Below are positions 23,271-36,519 of a stretch of 64,000 nucleotides of DNA, in pieces. A program made the position numbers and the translations under genes. The number at the start of each line of letters is the position of its first letter. Position 1 is the stretch's first letter. The stretch comes from Lamellibrachia columna (taxonomy: Eukaryota; Annelida; Polychaeta; Sabellida; Siboglinidae): the NCBI GenBank assembly GCA_963662155.1, contig OY759267.1, forward strand, positions 34,390,976 through 34,454,975. Reading direction: 5' to 3'. The notes under the pieces are model-generated. The model searched no databases and was not told the origin of the DNA. It saw only the letters and a program-made list of their open reading frames with translations.

Positions 23271-24611
23271 GAGACAAGAATATTAGGGGGGGTTGACATC
23301 TTCAAACTAGTGCAGCCTCCCTCTGATCAGTTACATCAAAGCTGAACAAGTCACATTATAATATAATTACTTAGCAGTCAACTTTTGTTTATTTCAGTTA
23401 ATTAAACGCAGTCACCTTTACTCAAGTCCATGTGAAGAGCACACATCTATTGGGAGTTGAGAAAATCCTGGACAGGCCAAGCTGTTATCTGATATGGCCT
23501 AGTGAGCTGACGTAACTGTTTCACATGGAAGGTGAGTTGTTTTTGAGGACTCCACTAAGTAGGTTATGTAATGTTATGCAATTCGACAAGTTGAGGTGTC
23601 TGTCTTTTTAGTAATCCACACTAAAATGTGATATTTGGGTCCGTTTACATAGGTGTATTTTGGTACCAGGTAAAACATTATTATAACTTTCAGTATGGAA
23701 TAACAACTGGCTATATAGAATTTGATTACAGAACACATGCTGGACTATTCCAAAAAATATGTTACAAGTTCATTCGAGTGAACTGAAAAAGTGAGTGTAT
23801 TCGAGTGTCGTACTAGAATACAGACTGTCTCAAGCTGAAGTAGCTCATATATGTGTGTTCTGCCCACCACAGGTGGTGGTTCCTTGTGTATGTAAGCAAC
23901 TCCAACAACTAGGTATGACATAGATTTTTTGCATCAATGCATTATTTTCATTTACCTTTATCAACAGTCTAAATAAAAAAAAATTCTGCACCGTTACCAT
24001 TTTTATTTGGGGTAAGACCACAGTTGACCTTCCTGTTTACTGTTTCACACGAATGTAGGGCACGCGAAATTGTGAAATGTGAACTTAATAAATTCATATT
24101 ATGTGACATAAGTGCCTTTGAGCATGAATATTCAAAGGTTTGTTTATAGAAGCTATTGGCTGTGAAATAGTGCATTTTTTGGAGAGTTTAACTGGCGGAG
24201 GGATTTATGGGAAATTTTCTGCTATGGGCCACGTGGGCGCATAAATACACGTCGGAAACTGCCAGCAATCCTGAAGGAGTGGTTTGCACCACTCTGTCAA
24301 AATCATCCTGGCTTAGCCGTGGCAACCAAACCCCACTGCTAAACCCACTGGGTTCCTGCTGGATTGCTGCATCTGATGGTTTGTGGTAACAGTGGCCGGT
24401 CTTGAAGCCACCAATTTTCATCTTAATTCCACCAGCAGGTGGACATTTCTCCTCACTCTTTCTACTACTACTACTACTACTATCATGTGTTGTCTCCTCC
24501 ATTTTAAAATCCCAGGTAAATCCAAGTAAAATTACTAAAGAAAGTGACAAAACCGTTATCTGAATGCAAATACGTCTAATCCACCTGAGAAACCAGATGA
24601 CACTGACAGGA
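23271..24611. repeat. 1.34-kb array, unit 4
   Basis: A more diverged unit with AAGAATATTAGGGGGGG at its start. Minus-strand frame 24,188-24,550 intact. Confidence 0.92.
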
Positions 24612-25944
24612 GACCAGTCTATTAAGGGGGGACATCTTCAAACTAGTGCAGCCTCCCTCTGATAAGTTACATCAAAGCAGAACAAGTCACATTATAATAT
24701 AATTACTTAGCAGTCAACTTTTGTTTATTTCAGTTAATTAGACACAGTCACCTTTGCTCAAGTCCATGTGAAGGACACACATCTATTGGGAGTTGAGAAA
24801 ATCCTGGACAGGCCCAGCTGTTATCTGATATGGCCTATTGAGCTGACGTAACTGTTTCACATGGAAGGTGAGTTGTTTTTGAGAACTTCACTAATAAATT
24901 ATGTAATGTTATGCAATTCGACAATTTGAGGTGTCTGTCTTTTCAGTAATCCACACTCAAAGGTGTTATTTGGGTCTGTTTACATAGGTGTATTTTGGCT
25001 CCAGGTAAAACATTATTATAACTTTCAGTATGGAATAACAACTGGATATATAGAATTTGATTACAGAACACATGCTGGACTATTCCAAAAATTATGTTAC
25101 AAGTTCATTCGAGTGAGCTGAAAAAGTGAGTGTATTCGAGTGTCGTACTAGAATACAGACTGTCTCAAGCTGAAGTAGCTCATATATGTTTGTTCTGCCC
25201 ACTACAGGTGGTGGTTCCTTGTGTATGTAAGCAACTCCAACAACTAGGTAGGACATAGATTTTTTGAATGAATGCATGATTTTCATTTACCTTTATCAAC
25301 AGGCTAAATTAAATTTTTGTCTGCACAATTACCATTTTTATTTGGGGTAAGACCACAGTTGACCTTCCTGTTTACTGTTTCACACGAATGTAGGGCACGC
25401 GAAATTGTGAAATGTGAATTTAATAAATTCATATTATGTGACATGAGTGCCTTTGAGCATGAATATTCACAGGTTTGTTTATAGAAGCTATTGGCTGTGA
25501 AATAGTGCATTTTTTGGAGAGTTTAATTGGCGGAGGGATTTGTGGGAATTTTTCTGCTATGGGCCACGTGGGCGCATGAATACACGTCGGAAACTGCCAG
25601 CAATCCTGAAGGAGTGGTTTGCACCACTCTGTCAAAGTCATCCTGGCTTAGCCGTGGCAACCAAACCCCACTGCTAACCCCACTGGGTTCCTGTTGGATT
25701 GCTGCATCTGATGGTTTGTGGTAACAGTGGCCGGTCCTGAAGCCACCAATTTTCATCTTAATTCCACCAGCAGGTGGACATTTCTCCTCACTCTTTCTCC
25801 TTCTACTACTACTACTATCATGTGTTGTCTCCTCCATTTTAAAATCCCAGGTAAATCCAAGTAAAATTACTAATGAAAGTGACAAAACCGTTATCTGAAT
25901 GCAAATACGTCTAATCCACCTGAGAAACCAGATGACAATGACAG
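24612..25944. repeat. 1.34-kb array, unit 5 (higher-order type d, first copy)
   Basis: First unit of a three-unit block that recurs 4,041 bp downstream. Diagnostic variants such as GAAGGACACAC in place of GAAGAGCACAC are shared with unit 8. Confidence 0.92.
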
Positions 25945-27290
25945 GATACCAGTATATTAAGGGGGGGTGGGGACATCTTCAAACTAGTGCAGCCTCCCTC
26001 TGATAAGTTACATCAAAGCAGAACAAGTCACATTATAATATAATTATTTAGCAGTCAACTTTTGTTTATTTCAGTTAATTAGACACAGTCACCTTTGCTC
26101 AAGTCCATGTGAAGAGCACACATCTATTGGGAGTTGAGAAAATCCTGGACAGGCCCAGCTGTTATCTGATATGGCCTATTGAGCTGACGTAACTGTTTCA
26201 CATGGAAGGTGAGTTGTTTTTGAGGACTTCACTAAGTAAGTTATGTAATGTTATGCAATTCGACAAGTTGAGGTGTCTGTCTTTTCAGTAATCCACACTC
26301 AAAGGTGATATTTGGGTTTGTTTACATAGGTGTATTGTGGCTCCAGGTAAAACATTATTATAACTTTTAGTATGGAATAACAACAAGCTACATAGAATTT
26401 GATTACAGAACACATGCTGGACTATTCCAAAAATTATGTTACAAGTTCATTCGAGTGAGCTGAAAAAGTGAGTGTATTCGAGTATCGTACTAGAATACAG
26501 ACTGTCTCAAGCTGAAGTAGCTCATATATGTGTGTTCTGCCCACTACAGGTGGTGGTTCCTTGTGTCTGTAAGCAACTCCAACCACTAGGTAGGATATAA
26601 ATTTTTTGAATGAATGCATGATTTTCATTTACCTTTATCAACAGGCTAAATTAAATTTTTGTCTGCACAATTACCATTTTTATTTGGGGTAAGACCACAG
26701 TTGACCTTCCTGTTTACTGTTTCACACGAATGTAGGGCACGCGAAATTGTGAAATGTGAATTTAATAAATTCATATTATGTGACATGAGTGCCTTTGAGC
26801 ATTAATATTCACAGGTTTGTTTATAGAAGCTATTGGCTGTGAAATAGTGCATTTTTGGAGAGTTTAACTGACGGAGGGATTTATGGGAATTTTTCTGCTA
26901 TGGGCCACGTGGGCGCATGAATACACGTCGGAAACTGCCAGCAATCCTGAAGGAGTGGTTTGCACCACTCTGTCAAAGTCATCCTGGCTTAGCCGTTGCA
27001 ACCAAACCCCACTGCTAACCCCACTGTGTTCCTGTTGGATTGCTGCATCTGATGGTTTGTGGTAACAGTGGCCGGTCTTGAAGCCACCAATTTTCATCTT
27101 AATTCCACCAGCAGGTGGACATTTCTCCTCACTCTTTCTACTACTACTACTACTACTACTACTATCATGTGTTGTCTCCTCCATTTTAAAATCCCAGGCA
27201 AATCCAAGTAAAATTACTAATGAAAGTGACAAAACCGTTATCGGAATGCAAATACGTCTAATCCACCTGAGAAACCAGATGACAGTGACA
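25945..27290. repeat. 1.34-kb array, unit 6 (type e, first copy)
   Basis: It shares with unit 9 the variants ACAACAAGCTACATAG and GTGTCTGTAAGC, which other units lack. Minus-strand frame 26,864-27,232 intact. Confidence 0.92.
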
Positions 27291-28646
27291 GGATACCAGT
27301 ATATTAGGGGGGGGGGGGTGGGGACATCTTCAAACTAGTGCAGCCTCCCTCTGATAAGTTACATCAAAGCAGAACAAGTCACATTATAATATAATTACTT
27401 AACAGTCAAATTTTTTTTATTTCAGTTAATTAGACACAGTCACCTTTGCTCAAGTCCATGTGAAGAGCACACATCTATTGGGAGTTGAGAAAATCCTGGA
27501 CAGGCCCAGCTGTTACCTGATATGGCCTATTGAGCTGACGTAACTGTTTCACATGGAAGTTGAGTTGTTTTTGAAGACTCCACTAAGTAAGTTATGTAAT
27601 GTTATGCAATTCGACAAGTTGAGGTGTCTGTCTTTTCAGTAATCCACAGTCAAAAGTGATATTTGTGTCTGTTTACATAGGTGTATTGTGGCACCAGGTA
27701 AAAAATTATTATAACTTTCAGTATGGAATAACAACTGGCTATATAGAATTTGATTACAGAACACATGCTGGACTATTCCAAAAATTATGTTACAAGTTCA
27801 TTCGAGTGAACTGAAAAAGTGAGTGTATTCGAGTATCGTACTAGAATACAGACTGTCTCAAGCTGAAGTAGCTCATATATGTGTGTTCTGCCCACCACAG
27901 GTGTTGGTTCCTTGTGTATGTAAGCAACTCCGACAACTAGGTAGGACATAGATTTGTTTGCCTAAATGCATGATTTTCATTTACCTTTATCAACAGGCTA
28001 AATTAAATTTTTGTCTGCACAATTACCATTTTTATTTGGGGTAAGACCACAGTTGACCTTCCTGTTTACTGTTTCACACGAATGTAGGGCACGCGAAATT
28101 GTGAAATGTGAACTTAATAAGTTCATATTATGTGACATGAGTGCCTTTGAGCATGAATATTCACAGGTTTGTTTATAGAAGCTATTGGCTGTGAAATAGT
28201 GCATTTTTTGGGGAGTTTAACTGGCGGAGGGATTTATGGGAATTTTTCTGCTATGGGCAACGTGGGCGCATGAATACACGTCGGAAACTGCCAGCAATCC
28301 TGAAGGAGTGGTTTGCACCACTCTGTCAAAGTCATCCTGGCTTAGCCTTGGCAACCAAACCCCACTGCTAACCCCATTGGGTTCATGTTGGATTGATGCA
28401 TCTGATGGTTTGTGGTAACAGTGGCCGGTCTTGAAGCCACCAATTTTCATCTTAATTCCACCAGCAGGTGGACATTTCTCCTCACTCTTTCTACTACTAC
28501 TACTACTACTACTACTACTATCATGTGTTGTCTCCTCCATTTTAAAATCCCAGGTAAATCCAAGTAAAATTACTAAAGAAAGTGACAAAACCGTTATCTG
28601 AATGCAAATACGTCTAATCCACCTGAGAAACCAGATGACACTGACA
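27291..28646. repeat. 1.34-kb array, unit 7 (type f, first copy)
   Basis: The longest G tract of the array (12 G). It shares TTTGTTTGCCTAAATGC with unit 10. Minus-strand frame 28,217-28,588 intact at 123 codons through a longer Ser run. Confidence 0.92.
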
Positions 28647-29985
28647 GGAGACCAGTATATTAAGGGGGGACATCTTCAAACTAGTGCAGCCTCCCTCTGA
28701 TAAGTTACATCAAAGCAGAACAAGTCACATTATAATATAATTACTTAGCAGTCAACTTTTGTTTATTTCAGTTAATTAGACACAGTCACCTTTGCTCAAG
28801 TCCATGTGAAGGACACACATCTATTGGGAGTTGAGAAAATCCTCTGGACAGGCCCAGCTGTTATCTGATATGGCCTATTGAGCTGACGTAACTGTTTCAC
28901 ATGGAAGGTGAGTTGTTTTTGAGAACTTCACTAAGTAAATTATGTAATGTTATGCAATTCGACAATTTGAGGTGTCTGTCTTTTCAGTAATCCACACTCA
29001 AAGGTGTTATTTGGGTCTGTTTACATAGGTGTATTTTGGCTCCAGGTAAAACATTATTATAACTTTCAGTATGGAATAACAACTGGATATATAGAATTTG
29101 ATTACAGAACACATGCTGGACTATTCCAAAAATTATGTTACAAGTTCATTCGAGTGAGCTGAAAAAGTGAGTGTATTCGAGTGTCGTACTAGAATACAGA
29201 CTGTCTCAAGCTGAAGTAGCTCATATATGTTTGTTCTGCCCACTACAGGTGGTGGTTCCTTGTGTATGTAAGCAACTCCAACAACTAGGTAGGACATAGA
29301 TTTTTTGAATGAATGCATGATTTTCATTTACCTTTATCAACAGGCTAAATTAAATTTTTGTCTGCACAATTACCATTTTTATTTGGGGTAAGACCACAGT
29401 TGACCTTCCTGTTTACTGTTTCACACGAATGTAGGGCACGCGAAATTGTGAAATGTGAATTTAATAAATTCATATTATGTGACATGAGTGCCTTTGAGCA
29501 TGAATATTCACAGGTTTGTTTATAGAAGCTATTGGCTGTGAAATAGTGCATTTTTTGGAGAGTTTAATTGGCGGAGGGATATGTGGGAATTTTTCTGCTA
29601 TGGGCCACGTGGGCGCATGAATACACGTCGGAAACTGCCAGCAATCCTGAAGGAGTGGTTTGCACCACTCTGTCAAAGTCATCCTGGCTTAGCCGTGGCA
29701 ACCAAACCCCACTGCTAACCCCACTGGGTTCCTGTTGGATTGCTGCATCTGATGGTTTGTGGTAACAGTGGCCGGTCCTGAAGCCACCAATTTTCATCTT
29801 AATTCCACCAGCAGGTGGATATTTCTCCTCACTCTTTCTCCTTCTACTACTACTACTATCATGTGTTGTCTCCTCCATTTTAAAATCCCAGGTAAATCCA
29901 AGTAAAATTACTAATGAAAGTGACAAAACCGTTATCTGAATGCAAATACGTCTAATCCACCTGAGAAACCAGATGACAATGACAG
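28647..29985. repeat. 1.34-kb array, unit 8 (type d, second copy)
   Basis: A near copy of unit 5 with a 2-base insertion (ATCCTCTGGACAG). Minus-strand frame 29,564-29,926 intact. Confidence 0.92.
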
Positions 29986-31331
29986 GATACCAGTATATTA
30001 AGGGGGGGTGGGGACATCTTCAAACTAGTGCAGCCTCCCTCTGATAAGTTACATCAAAGCAGAACAAGTCACATTATAATATAATTATTTAGCAGTCAAC
30101 TTTTGTTTATTTCAGTTAATTAGACACAGTCACCTTTGCTCAAGTCCATGTGAAGAGCACACATCTATTGGGAGTTGAGAAAATCCTGGACAGGCCCAGC
30201 TGTTATCTGATATGGCCTATTGAGCTGACGTAACTGTTTCACATGGAAGGTGAGTTGTTTTTGAGGACTTCACTAAGTAAGTTATGTAATGTTATGCAAT
30301 TCGACAAGTTGAGGTGTCTGTCTTTTCAGTAATCCACACTCAAAGGTGATATTTGGGTTTGTTTACATAGGTGTATTGTGGCTCCAGGTAAAACATTATT
30401 ATAACTTTTAGTATGGAATAACAACAAGCTACATAGAATTTGATTACAGAACACATGCTGGACTATTCCAAAAATTATGTTACAAGTTCATTCGAGTGAG
30501 CTGAAAAAGTGAGTGTATTCGAGTATCGTACTAGAATACAGACTGTCTCAAGCTGAAGTAGCTCATATATGTGTGTTCTGCCCACTACAGGTGGTGGTTC
30601 CTTGTGTCTGTAAGCAACTCCAACCACTAGGTAGGATATAAATTTTTTGAATGAATGCATGATTTTCATTTACCTTTATCAACAGGCTAAATTAAATTTT
30701 TGTCTGCACAATTACCATTTTTATTTGGGGTAAGACCACAGTTGACCTTCCTGTTTACTGTTTCACACGAATGTAGGGCACGCGAAATTGTGAAATGTGA
30801 ATTTAATAAATTCATATTATGTGACATGAGTGCCTTTGAGCATTAATATTCACAGGTTTGTTTATAGAAGCTATTGGCTGTGAAATAGTGCATTTTTGGA
30901 GAGTTTAACTGACGGAGGGATTTATGGGAATTTTTCTGCTATGGGCCACGTGGGCGCATGAATACACGTCGGAAACTGCCAGCAATCCTGAAGGAGTGGT
31001 TTGCACCACTCTGTCAAAGTCATCCTGGCTTAGCCGTTGCAACCAAACCCCACTGCTAACCCCACTGTGTTCCTGTTGGATTGCTGCATCTGATGGTTTG
31101 TGGTAACAGTGGCCGGTCTTGAAGCCACCAATTTTCATCTTAATTCCACCAGCAGGTGGACATTTCTCCTCACTCTTTCTACTACTACTACTACTACTAC
31201 TACTATCATGTGTTGTCTCCTCCATTTTAAAATCCCAGGCAAATCCAAGTAAAATTACTAATGAAAGTGACAAAACCGTTATCGGAATGCAAATACGTCT
31301 AATCCACCTGAGAAACCAGATGACAGTGACA
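29986..31331. repeat. 1.34-kb array, unit 9 (type e, second copy)
   Basis: A near copy of unit 6 at +4,041. Minus-strand frame 30,905-31,273 intact. Confidence 0.92.
30905..31273 (-). CDS. conserved minus-strand frame of the 1.34-kb unit (representative copy)
   Basis: Every 1.34-kb unit carries a minus-strand frame that may start at an ATG in good context (TTAAAATGGAGG) and encodes about 105 residues. The parts are METTHD-like start, a Ser run of variable length, a basic patch (RKSEEKCPPAGG), GGFKTGHCYHKPSD, then VWLPRLSQDDFDRVV and a tail SCAHVAHSRKIPINPS. Other copies are at 20,165, 21,504, 24,188, 25,523, 26,864, 28,217, 29,564, 32,255 and 33,580 (low ends). Two further copies (10,208 and 22,897) are broken by a stop. 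Ser-run length changes are whole codons because the underlying CTA triplets vary. I do not recognise the family. The frame could be a captured exon kept open mainly by recent amplification. Confidence 0.35.
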   Translation of the reverse strand: MSLSLVILLGFAWDFKMEETTHDSSSSSSSSRKSEEKCPPAGGIKMKIGGFKTGHCYHKPSDAAIQQEHSGVSSGVWLQRLSQDDFDRVVQTTPSGLLAVSDVYSCAHVAHSRKIPINPSVS

Positions 31332-32673
31332 GGATACCAGTATATTAGGGGGGGGGTGGGGACATCTTCAAACTAGTGCAGCCTCCCTCTGATAAGTTAC
31401 ATCAAAGCAGAACAAGTCACATTATAATATAATTACTTAACAGTCAAATTTTTTTTATTTCAGTTAATTAGACACAGTCACCTTTGCTCAAGTCCATGTG
31501 AAGAGCACACATCTATTGGGAGTTGAGAAAATCCTGGACAGGCCCAGCTGTTACCTGATATGGCCTATTGAGCTGACGTAACTGTTTCACATGGAAGTTG
31601 AGTTGTTTTTGAAGACTCCACTAAGTAAGTTATGTAATGTTATGCAATTCGACAAGTTGAGGTGTCTGTCTTTTCAGTAATCCACAGTCAAAAGTGATAT
31701 TTGTGTCTGTTTACATAGGTGTATTGTGGCACCAGGTAAAAAATTATTATAACTTTCAGTATGGAATAACAACTGGCTATATAGAATTTGATTACAGAAC
31801 ACATGCTGGACTATTCCAAAAATTATGTTACAAGTTCATTCGAGTGAACTGAAAAAGTGAGTGTATTCGAGTATCGTACTAGAATACAGACTGTCTCAAG
31901 CTGAAGTAGCTCATATATGTGTGTTCTGCCCACCACAGGTGTTGGTTCCTTGTGTATGTAAGCAACTCCGACAACTAGGTAGGACATAGATTTGTTTGCC
32001 TAAATGCATGATTTTCATTTACCTTTATCAACAGGCTAAATTAAATTTTTGTCTGCACAATTACCATTTTTATTTGGGGTAAGACCACAGTTGACCTTCC
32101 TGTTTACTGTTTCACACGAATGTAGGGCACGCGAAATTGTGAAATGTGAACTTAATAAGTTCATATTATGTGACATGAGTGCCTTTGAGCATGAATATTC
32201 ACAGGTTTGTTTATAGAAGCTATTGGCTGTGAAATAGTGCATTTTTTGGGGAGTTTAACTGGCGGAGGGATTTATGGGAATTTTTCTGCTATGGGCAACG
32301 TGGGCGCATGAATACACGTCGGAAACTGCCAGCAATCCTGAAGGAGTGGTTTGCACCACTCTGTCAAAGTCATCCTGGCTTAGCCTTGGCAACCAAACCC
32401 CACTGCTAACCCCATTGGGTTCATGTTGGATTGATGCATCTGATGGTTTGTGGTAACAGTGGCCGGTCTTGAAGCCACCAATTTTCATCTTAATTCCACC
32501 AGCAGGTGGACATTTCTCCTCACTCTTTCTACTACTACTACTACTACTATCATGTGTTGTCTCCTCCATTTTAAAATCCCAGGTAAATCCAAGTAAAATT
32601 ACTAATGAAAGTGACAAAACCGTTATCGGAATGCAAATACGTCTAATCCACCTGAGAAACCAGATGACAGTGA
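31332..32673. repeat. 1.34-kb array, unit 10 (type f, second copy)
   Basis: A near copy of unit 7, with a shorter G tract (9 versus 12) and fewer CTA triplets. Minus-strand frame 32,255-32,617 intact. Confidence 0.92.
31440..32235 (+). other. plus-strand exon-like chain of the 1.34-kb unit (representative copy)
   Basis: Four acceptor-preceded open pieces occur in order in each unit. The first begins after TTTCAG and contains VKSTHLLGVEKILDRPSC; a TAA interrupts it in most copies. The second is KVIFGSVYIGVLWHQ, ending CAG|GTAAAA. The third is YGITTGYIEFDYRTHAG, then CYKFIR|GTGAGC, in phase 0 with the second. The fourth follows CCACCACAG, reads VVVPCVCKQLQQL and ends G|GTAGGA. A fifth frame (LTFLFTVSHECRAREIV, then CELNKFILCDMSAFEHEYS) ends CACAG|GTTTGT. 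The middle three join in frame. This looks like part of a multi-exon gene trapped in a tandem repeat. Family unknown. Confidence 0.38.
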
Positions 32674-34001
32674 CAGGATACCAGTATATTAGGGGTGGGT
32701 GGGGACATCTTCAAACTAGTGCAGCCTCCCTCTGATAAGTTACATCAAAGCAGAACAAGTCACATTATAATACAATTACTTAACAGTCAAATTTTTTTTA
32801 TTTCAGTTAATTAGACACAGTCACCTTTGCTCAAGTCCATGTGAAGAGCACACATCTATTGGGAGTTGAGAAAATCCTGGACAGGCCCAGCTGTTACCTG
32901 ATATGGCCTATTGAGCTGACGTAACTGTTTCACATGGAAGGTGAGTTGTTTTTGAGGACTCCACTAAGTAGGTTATGTAATGTTATGCAATTCGACAAGT
33001 TGAGGTGTCTGTCTTTTCAGTAATCCACACTCAAATGTGATATTTGGGTCTGTTTACATAGGTGTATTGTGGCACCAGGTAAAAAATTATTATAACTTTC
33101 AGTATGGAATAACAACTGGCTATATAGAATTTGATTACAGAACACATGCTGGACTATTCCAAAAAATATGTTACAAGTTCATTCGAGTGAGCTGAAAAAG
33201 TGAGTGTATTCGAGTATCGTACTAGAATACAGACTGTCTCAAGCTGAAGTAGCTCATATATGTTTGTTCTGCCCACCACAGGTTGTGGTTCCTTGTGTAT
33301 ATAAGCAACTCCAACAACTAGGTAGGACATAGATTTTTTGAATGAATGCATGATTTTCATTTACCTTTATCAACAGGCTAAATTAATTTTTTGTCTGCAC
33401 AATTACCATTTTTATTTGGGGTAAGACCACAGTTGACCTTCCTGTTTACTGTTTCACACGAATGTAGGGCACGCGAAATTGTGAAATGTGAACTTAATAA
33501 ATTCATATTATGTGACATGAGTGCCTTTGAGCATGAATATTCACAGGTTTGTTTGTATATAGTGCATTTTTTGGAGAGTTTAACTGGCGGAGGGATTTAT
33601 GGGAATTGTTCTGCTATGGGCCACGTGGGCGCATGAATACACGTCGGAAACTGCCAGCAATCCTGAAGGAGTGGTTTGCACCACTCTGTCAAAGTCATCC
33701 TGGCTTAGCCGTGGCAACCAAACCCCACTGCTAACCCCACTGGGTTCATGTTGGATTGCTGCATCTGATGGTTTGTGGTAACAGTGGCCGGTCTTGAAGC
33801 CACCAATTTTCATCTTAATTCCACCAGCAGGTGGACATTTCTCCTCACTCTTTCTACTACTCCTACTACTATCATGTGTTTTCTCCTCCATTTTAAAATC
33901 CCAGGTAAATCCAAGTAAAATTACTAATGAAAGTGACAAAACCGTTATCTGAATGCAAAGACGTCTAATCCACCTGAGAAACCAGATGATAGTGACAGGA
34001 G
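32674..34001. repeat. 1.34-kb array, unit 11
   Basis: A distinct unit with GGGGTGGGTGGGG at its start. About 17 bp found in the other units (TTTATAGAAGCTATTGG region) are missing near 33,555. Minus-strand frame 33,580-33,939 intact. Confidence 0.92.
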
Positions 34002-34408
34002 ACCAGTATATTGGGGGGGTGGGGACATCTTCAAGCTAGTGCAGCCTCCCTCTGATAAGTTACATCAAAGCAGAACAAGTCACATTATAATATAATTACT
34101 TAGCAGTCAACTTTTGTTTATTTCAGTTAATTAGACACAGTCACCTTTACTCAAGTCCATGTGAAGAGCACACATCTATTGGGAGTTGAGAAAATCCTGG
34201 ACAGGCCCAGCTGTTATCTGATATGGCCTAGTGAGCTTGCGTAACTGTTTCACAGGGAAGGTGAGTTGTTTCTGAGGACTCCACTAAGTAGGTTATGTAA
34301 TGTTATGCAATTCGACAAGTTGCGGTGTCTGGGTTTTCAGTAATCCACACTCAAAGGTGATATTTGGGTCTGTTTACATAGGTGTATTGTGGCAACAGGT
34401 AAAAAAAT
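34002..34408. repeat. 1.34-kb array, terminal truncated unit
   Basis: It is identical in extent and junction to 10,633-11,036, and joins 1.83-kb-type sequence at the same base. Confidence 0.92.
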
Positions 34409-35008
34409 GTACTTTCCTTTTCAGATTTTTCAAAATGTTTCTGTCCAACATGACTCCCTCTACCTTTCCCCGAGCATTCGCTCCCTATTGTATCCGGCAT
34501 CGCATTTCTACCTCTGAATGCTCATCCTCATTAACCATTCCTCCAAGTTACACAAAGCCATCCACTTGGTTGAACTCCTCATCATCCAAACTAATGTTCA
34601 AGTCCTCTCTCTGATGTCAAACACACATCTCTTCTGTCTTCTCCCGGCTCATTATCGGTCCGTGCTTCTTGAACATCCCTTTCCATTGCTCCAACACTTC
34701 CTGTAGTTCTTGTTTTTTGTCTGCTATCATGGCCAGATCGTTTGCATACATCCCCTTCCTGAGAACATCCTTCATGCTGATCTTCCTGCTGATTAGTGCC
34801 ACCACCATGATAAAGAGTAAAGGGTCATTTCCTTGCCTCTAACCGATGTTAACTTTAAACTCTTCCGACAACCCATATCCAACCACAACTCTTGTTTTTG
34901 TTCTCAGGAACATGACAGTTATGGGTGTTGCACGCCATGACACAGAACTGACTAAATACCACCAACTCATTACAAAGTCAGACTCCCAGATAAGTCAGAC
35001 TCCCAGAT
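34409..35008. repeat. 1.83-kb repeat unit, partial, abutting core C
   Basis: It is the same partial unit as 11,037-11,636, including the minus-strand LINE segment (YAND box at about 34,730) and the 16-17-bp direct duplication at the core junction. Confidence 0.9.
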
Positions 35009-35103
35009 AACTTATTTTGTTATTTCTGTAAACTATTATAATGATCAAACTACAACACTGACTGATATGTATTGCCTGTATAGACTTGATATCATCATTC
35101 CAG

Positions 35104-35276
35104 GTGCCACCATCAAACCTCAGTCACAAAAGTCAGTACACAACATGACTACATCAGTGGACGACACAGAGCCATTCGATTACACAACAATTGACGTACC
35201 AGCAGTAAAGACGTCACGACAGGACGGCGTCGGTGTCACCTGGGACAAACCACACCAGGATGAGAACATCGACAGC
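35104..35276 (+). CDS. candidate exon in core block (copy C)
   Basis: Same frame and splice signals as copy B (11,732-11,904), with no difference in the encoded peptide. Family unknown. Confidence 0.38.
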
Positions 35277-35297
35277 GTAAGTTCTTGGCTCATGCTG

Positions 35298-35743
35298 ATT
35301 ATTGCACTCACAGCCAAGTCAGTCTTTACGCAGACATTACAGCTTACTTGAAGTGTAAAGCGATTGTTGTACTCACAGCACAGTCAGTCTTTACACAGAT
35401 ATTACAGCTTACTTGAAGTGTAAAGTGATTGTTGTACTCACAGCCAAGTCAGTCTTTACACAGATATTACAGCTTAGTTGAAGTGTCAAGTGATTGTTGT
35501 ACTCACTGCCCAGTCAGTCTTTATTCCGACATTACAGCTGACACGAATTGAAAAATTATTCTTCCACTCACATACCAGTGAGTCTTTATATAGGCCATAC
35601 AACTGACTCAAAGTGTCAAATAATTATTGCACTTACATACCAGTGAGTCTCTATACAGATATAACAGCTGACTTGTAGTGTAAAGTGATTTTTGCACTCG
35701 CAACCCGGTTAGTCTTTCACGGACATTACAGCTTACTAGAAGT
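35298..35743. repeat. minisatellite, about 63-bp period (copy C)
   Basis: It is the counterpart of the arrays in copies A and B and matches copy B. Confidence 0.85.
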
Positions 35744-36073
35744 GTAAAGAGCTCTCTTGCTCGTGCATTAAAAACACGCGGGAAGGAGTTGTAGACCGAA
35801 CTGCCCCAGGTATATGGGTAGCTGTCTTGCCCCAGGGGGCACCAAGATGGCTTTTTGGGGTATTTTTACTGCTGCAAATGTTGATCCTTTTATGGTCGTC
35901 GGCACACTGCTTCAAATGTTCATCCTATCATTCCACTAGTATTCAACAGATGTGTAATATAGATGTAATGTTTGGTCGAATTATATATATTTTTGGAATG
36001 GAACCATTGGTTGATTCAGACAGAAAAGGAAGCATTTAAGTAGACAGGTTTTCTTACACCTATGTGTAACAAA

Positions 36074-36308
36074 ATATTTGTAAAAAAAATGTGTAACATA
36101 TTCACATGGCCTGCATTAAAAGAAACTGTAGAAAATTTGACCCATTCATTTATTGGCTTTTGGGATGATGAAATGACGACATCTGTTAATATCATTGCAG
36201 ACACAATGGGTCAGCTCTTTACTCCATCTCTCGTGAGTAGTACGTCACCACGAAGAAGTGAGTTGGTTGTTGTGCATCAATCAGCTGAGATTTTCCCAGA
36301 AGCATATG
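36074..36308 (+). CDS. candidate exon in core block (copy C), acceptor changed
   Basis: It matches copy B: open frame and good donor, but the acceptor of copy A is altered to AAA. Confidence 0.33.
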
Positions 36309-36519
36309 GTAAGTGAGCAAGGAATATATATTTAGACTGAATTAATATTACACCATTAATTATTTCAATACTATGCGGGAAAGTTCATTTTGGCAAAAGT
36401 GTACCCTGTACGTGAAAACGCCCACATACAAATGTATTTATTATTACCTTTGTTAAATTTAATTTATATAAATGTTATAACTTATTGTATTATTAAAAAA
36501 AATACCGTTGCAGTCGACG

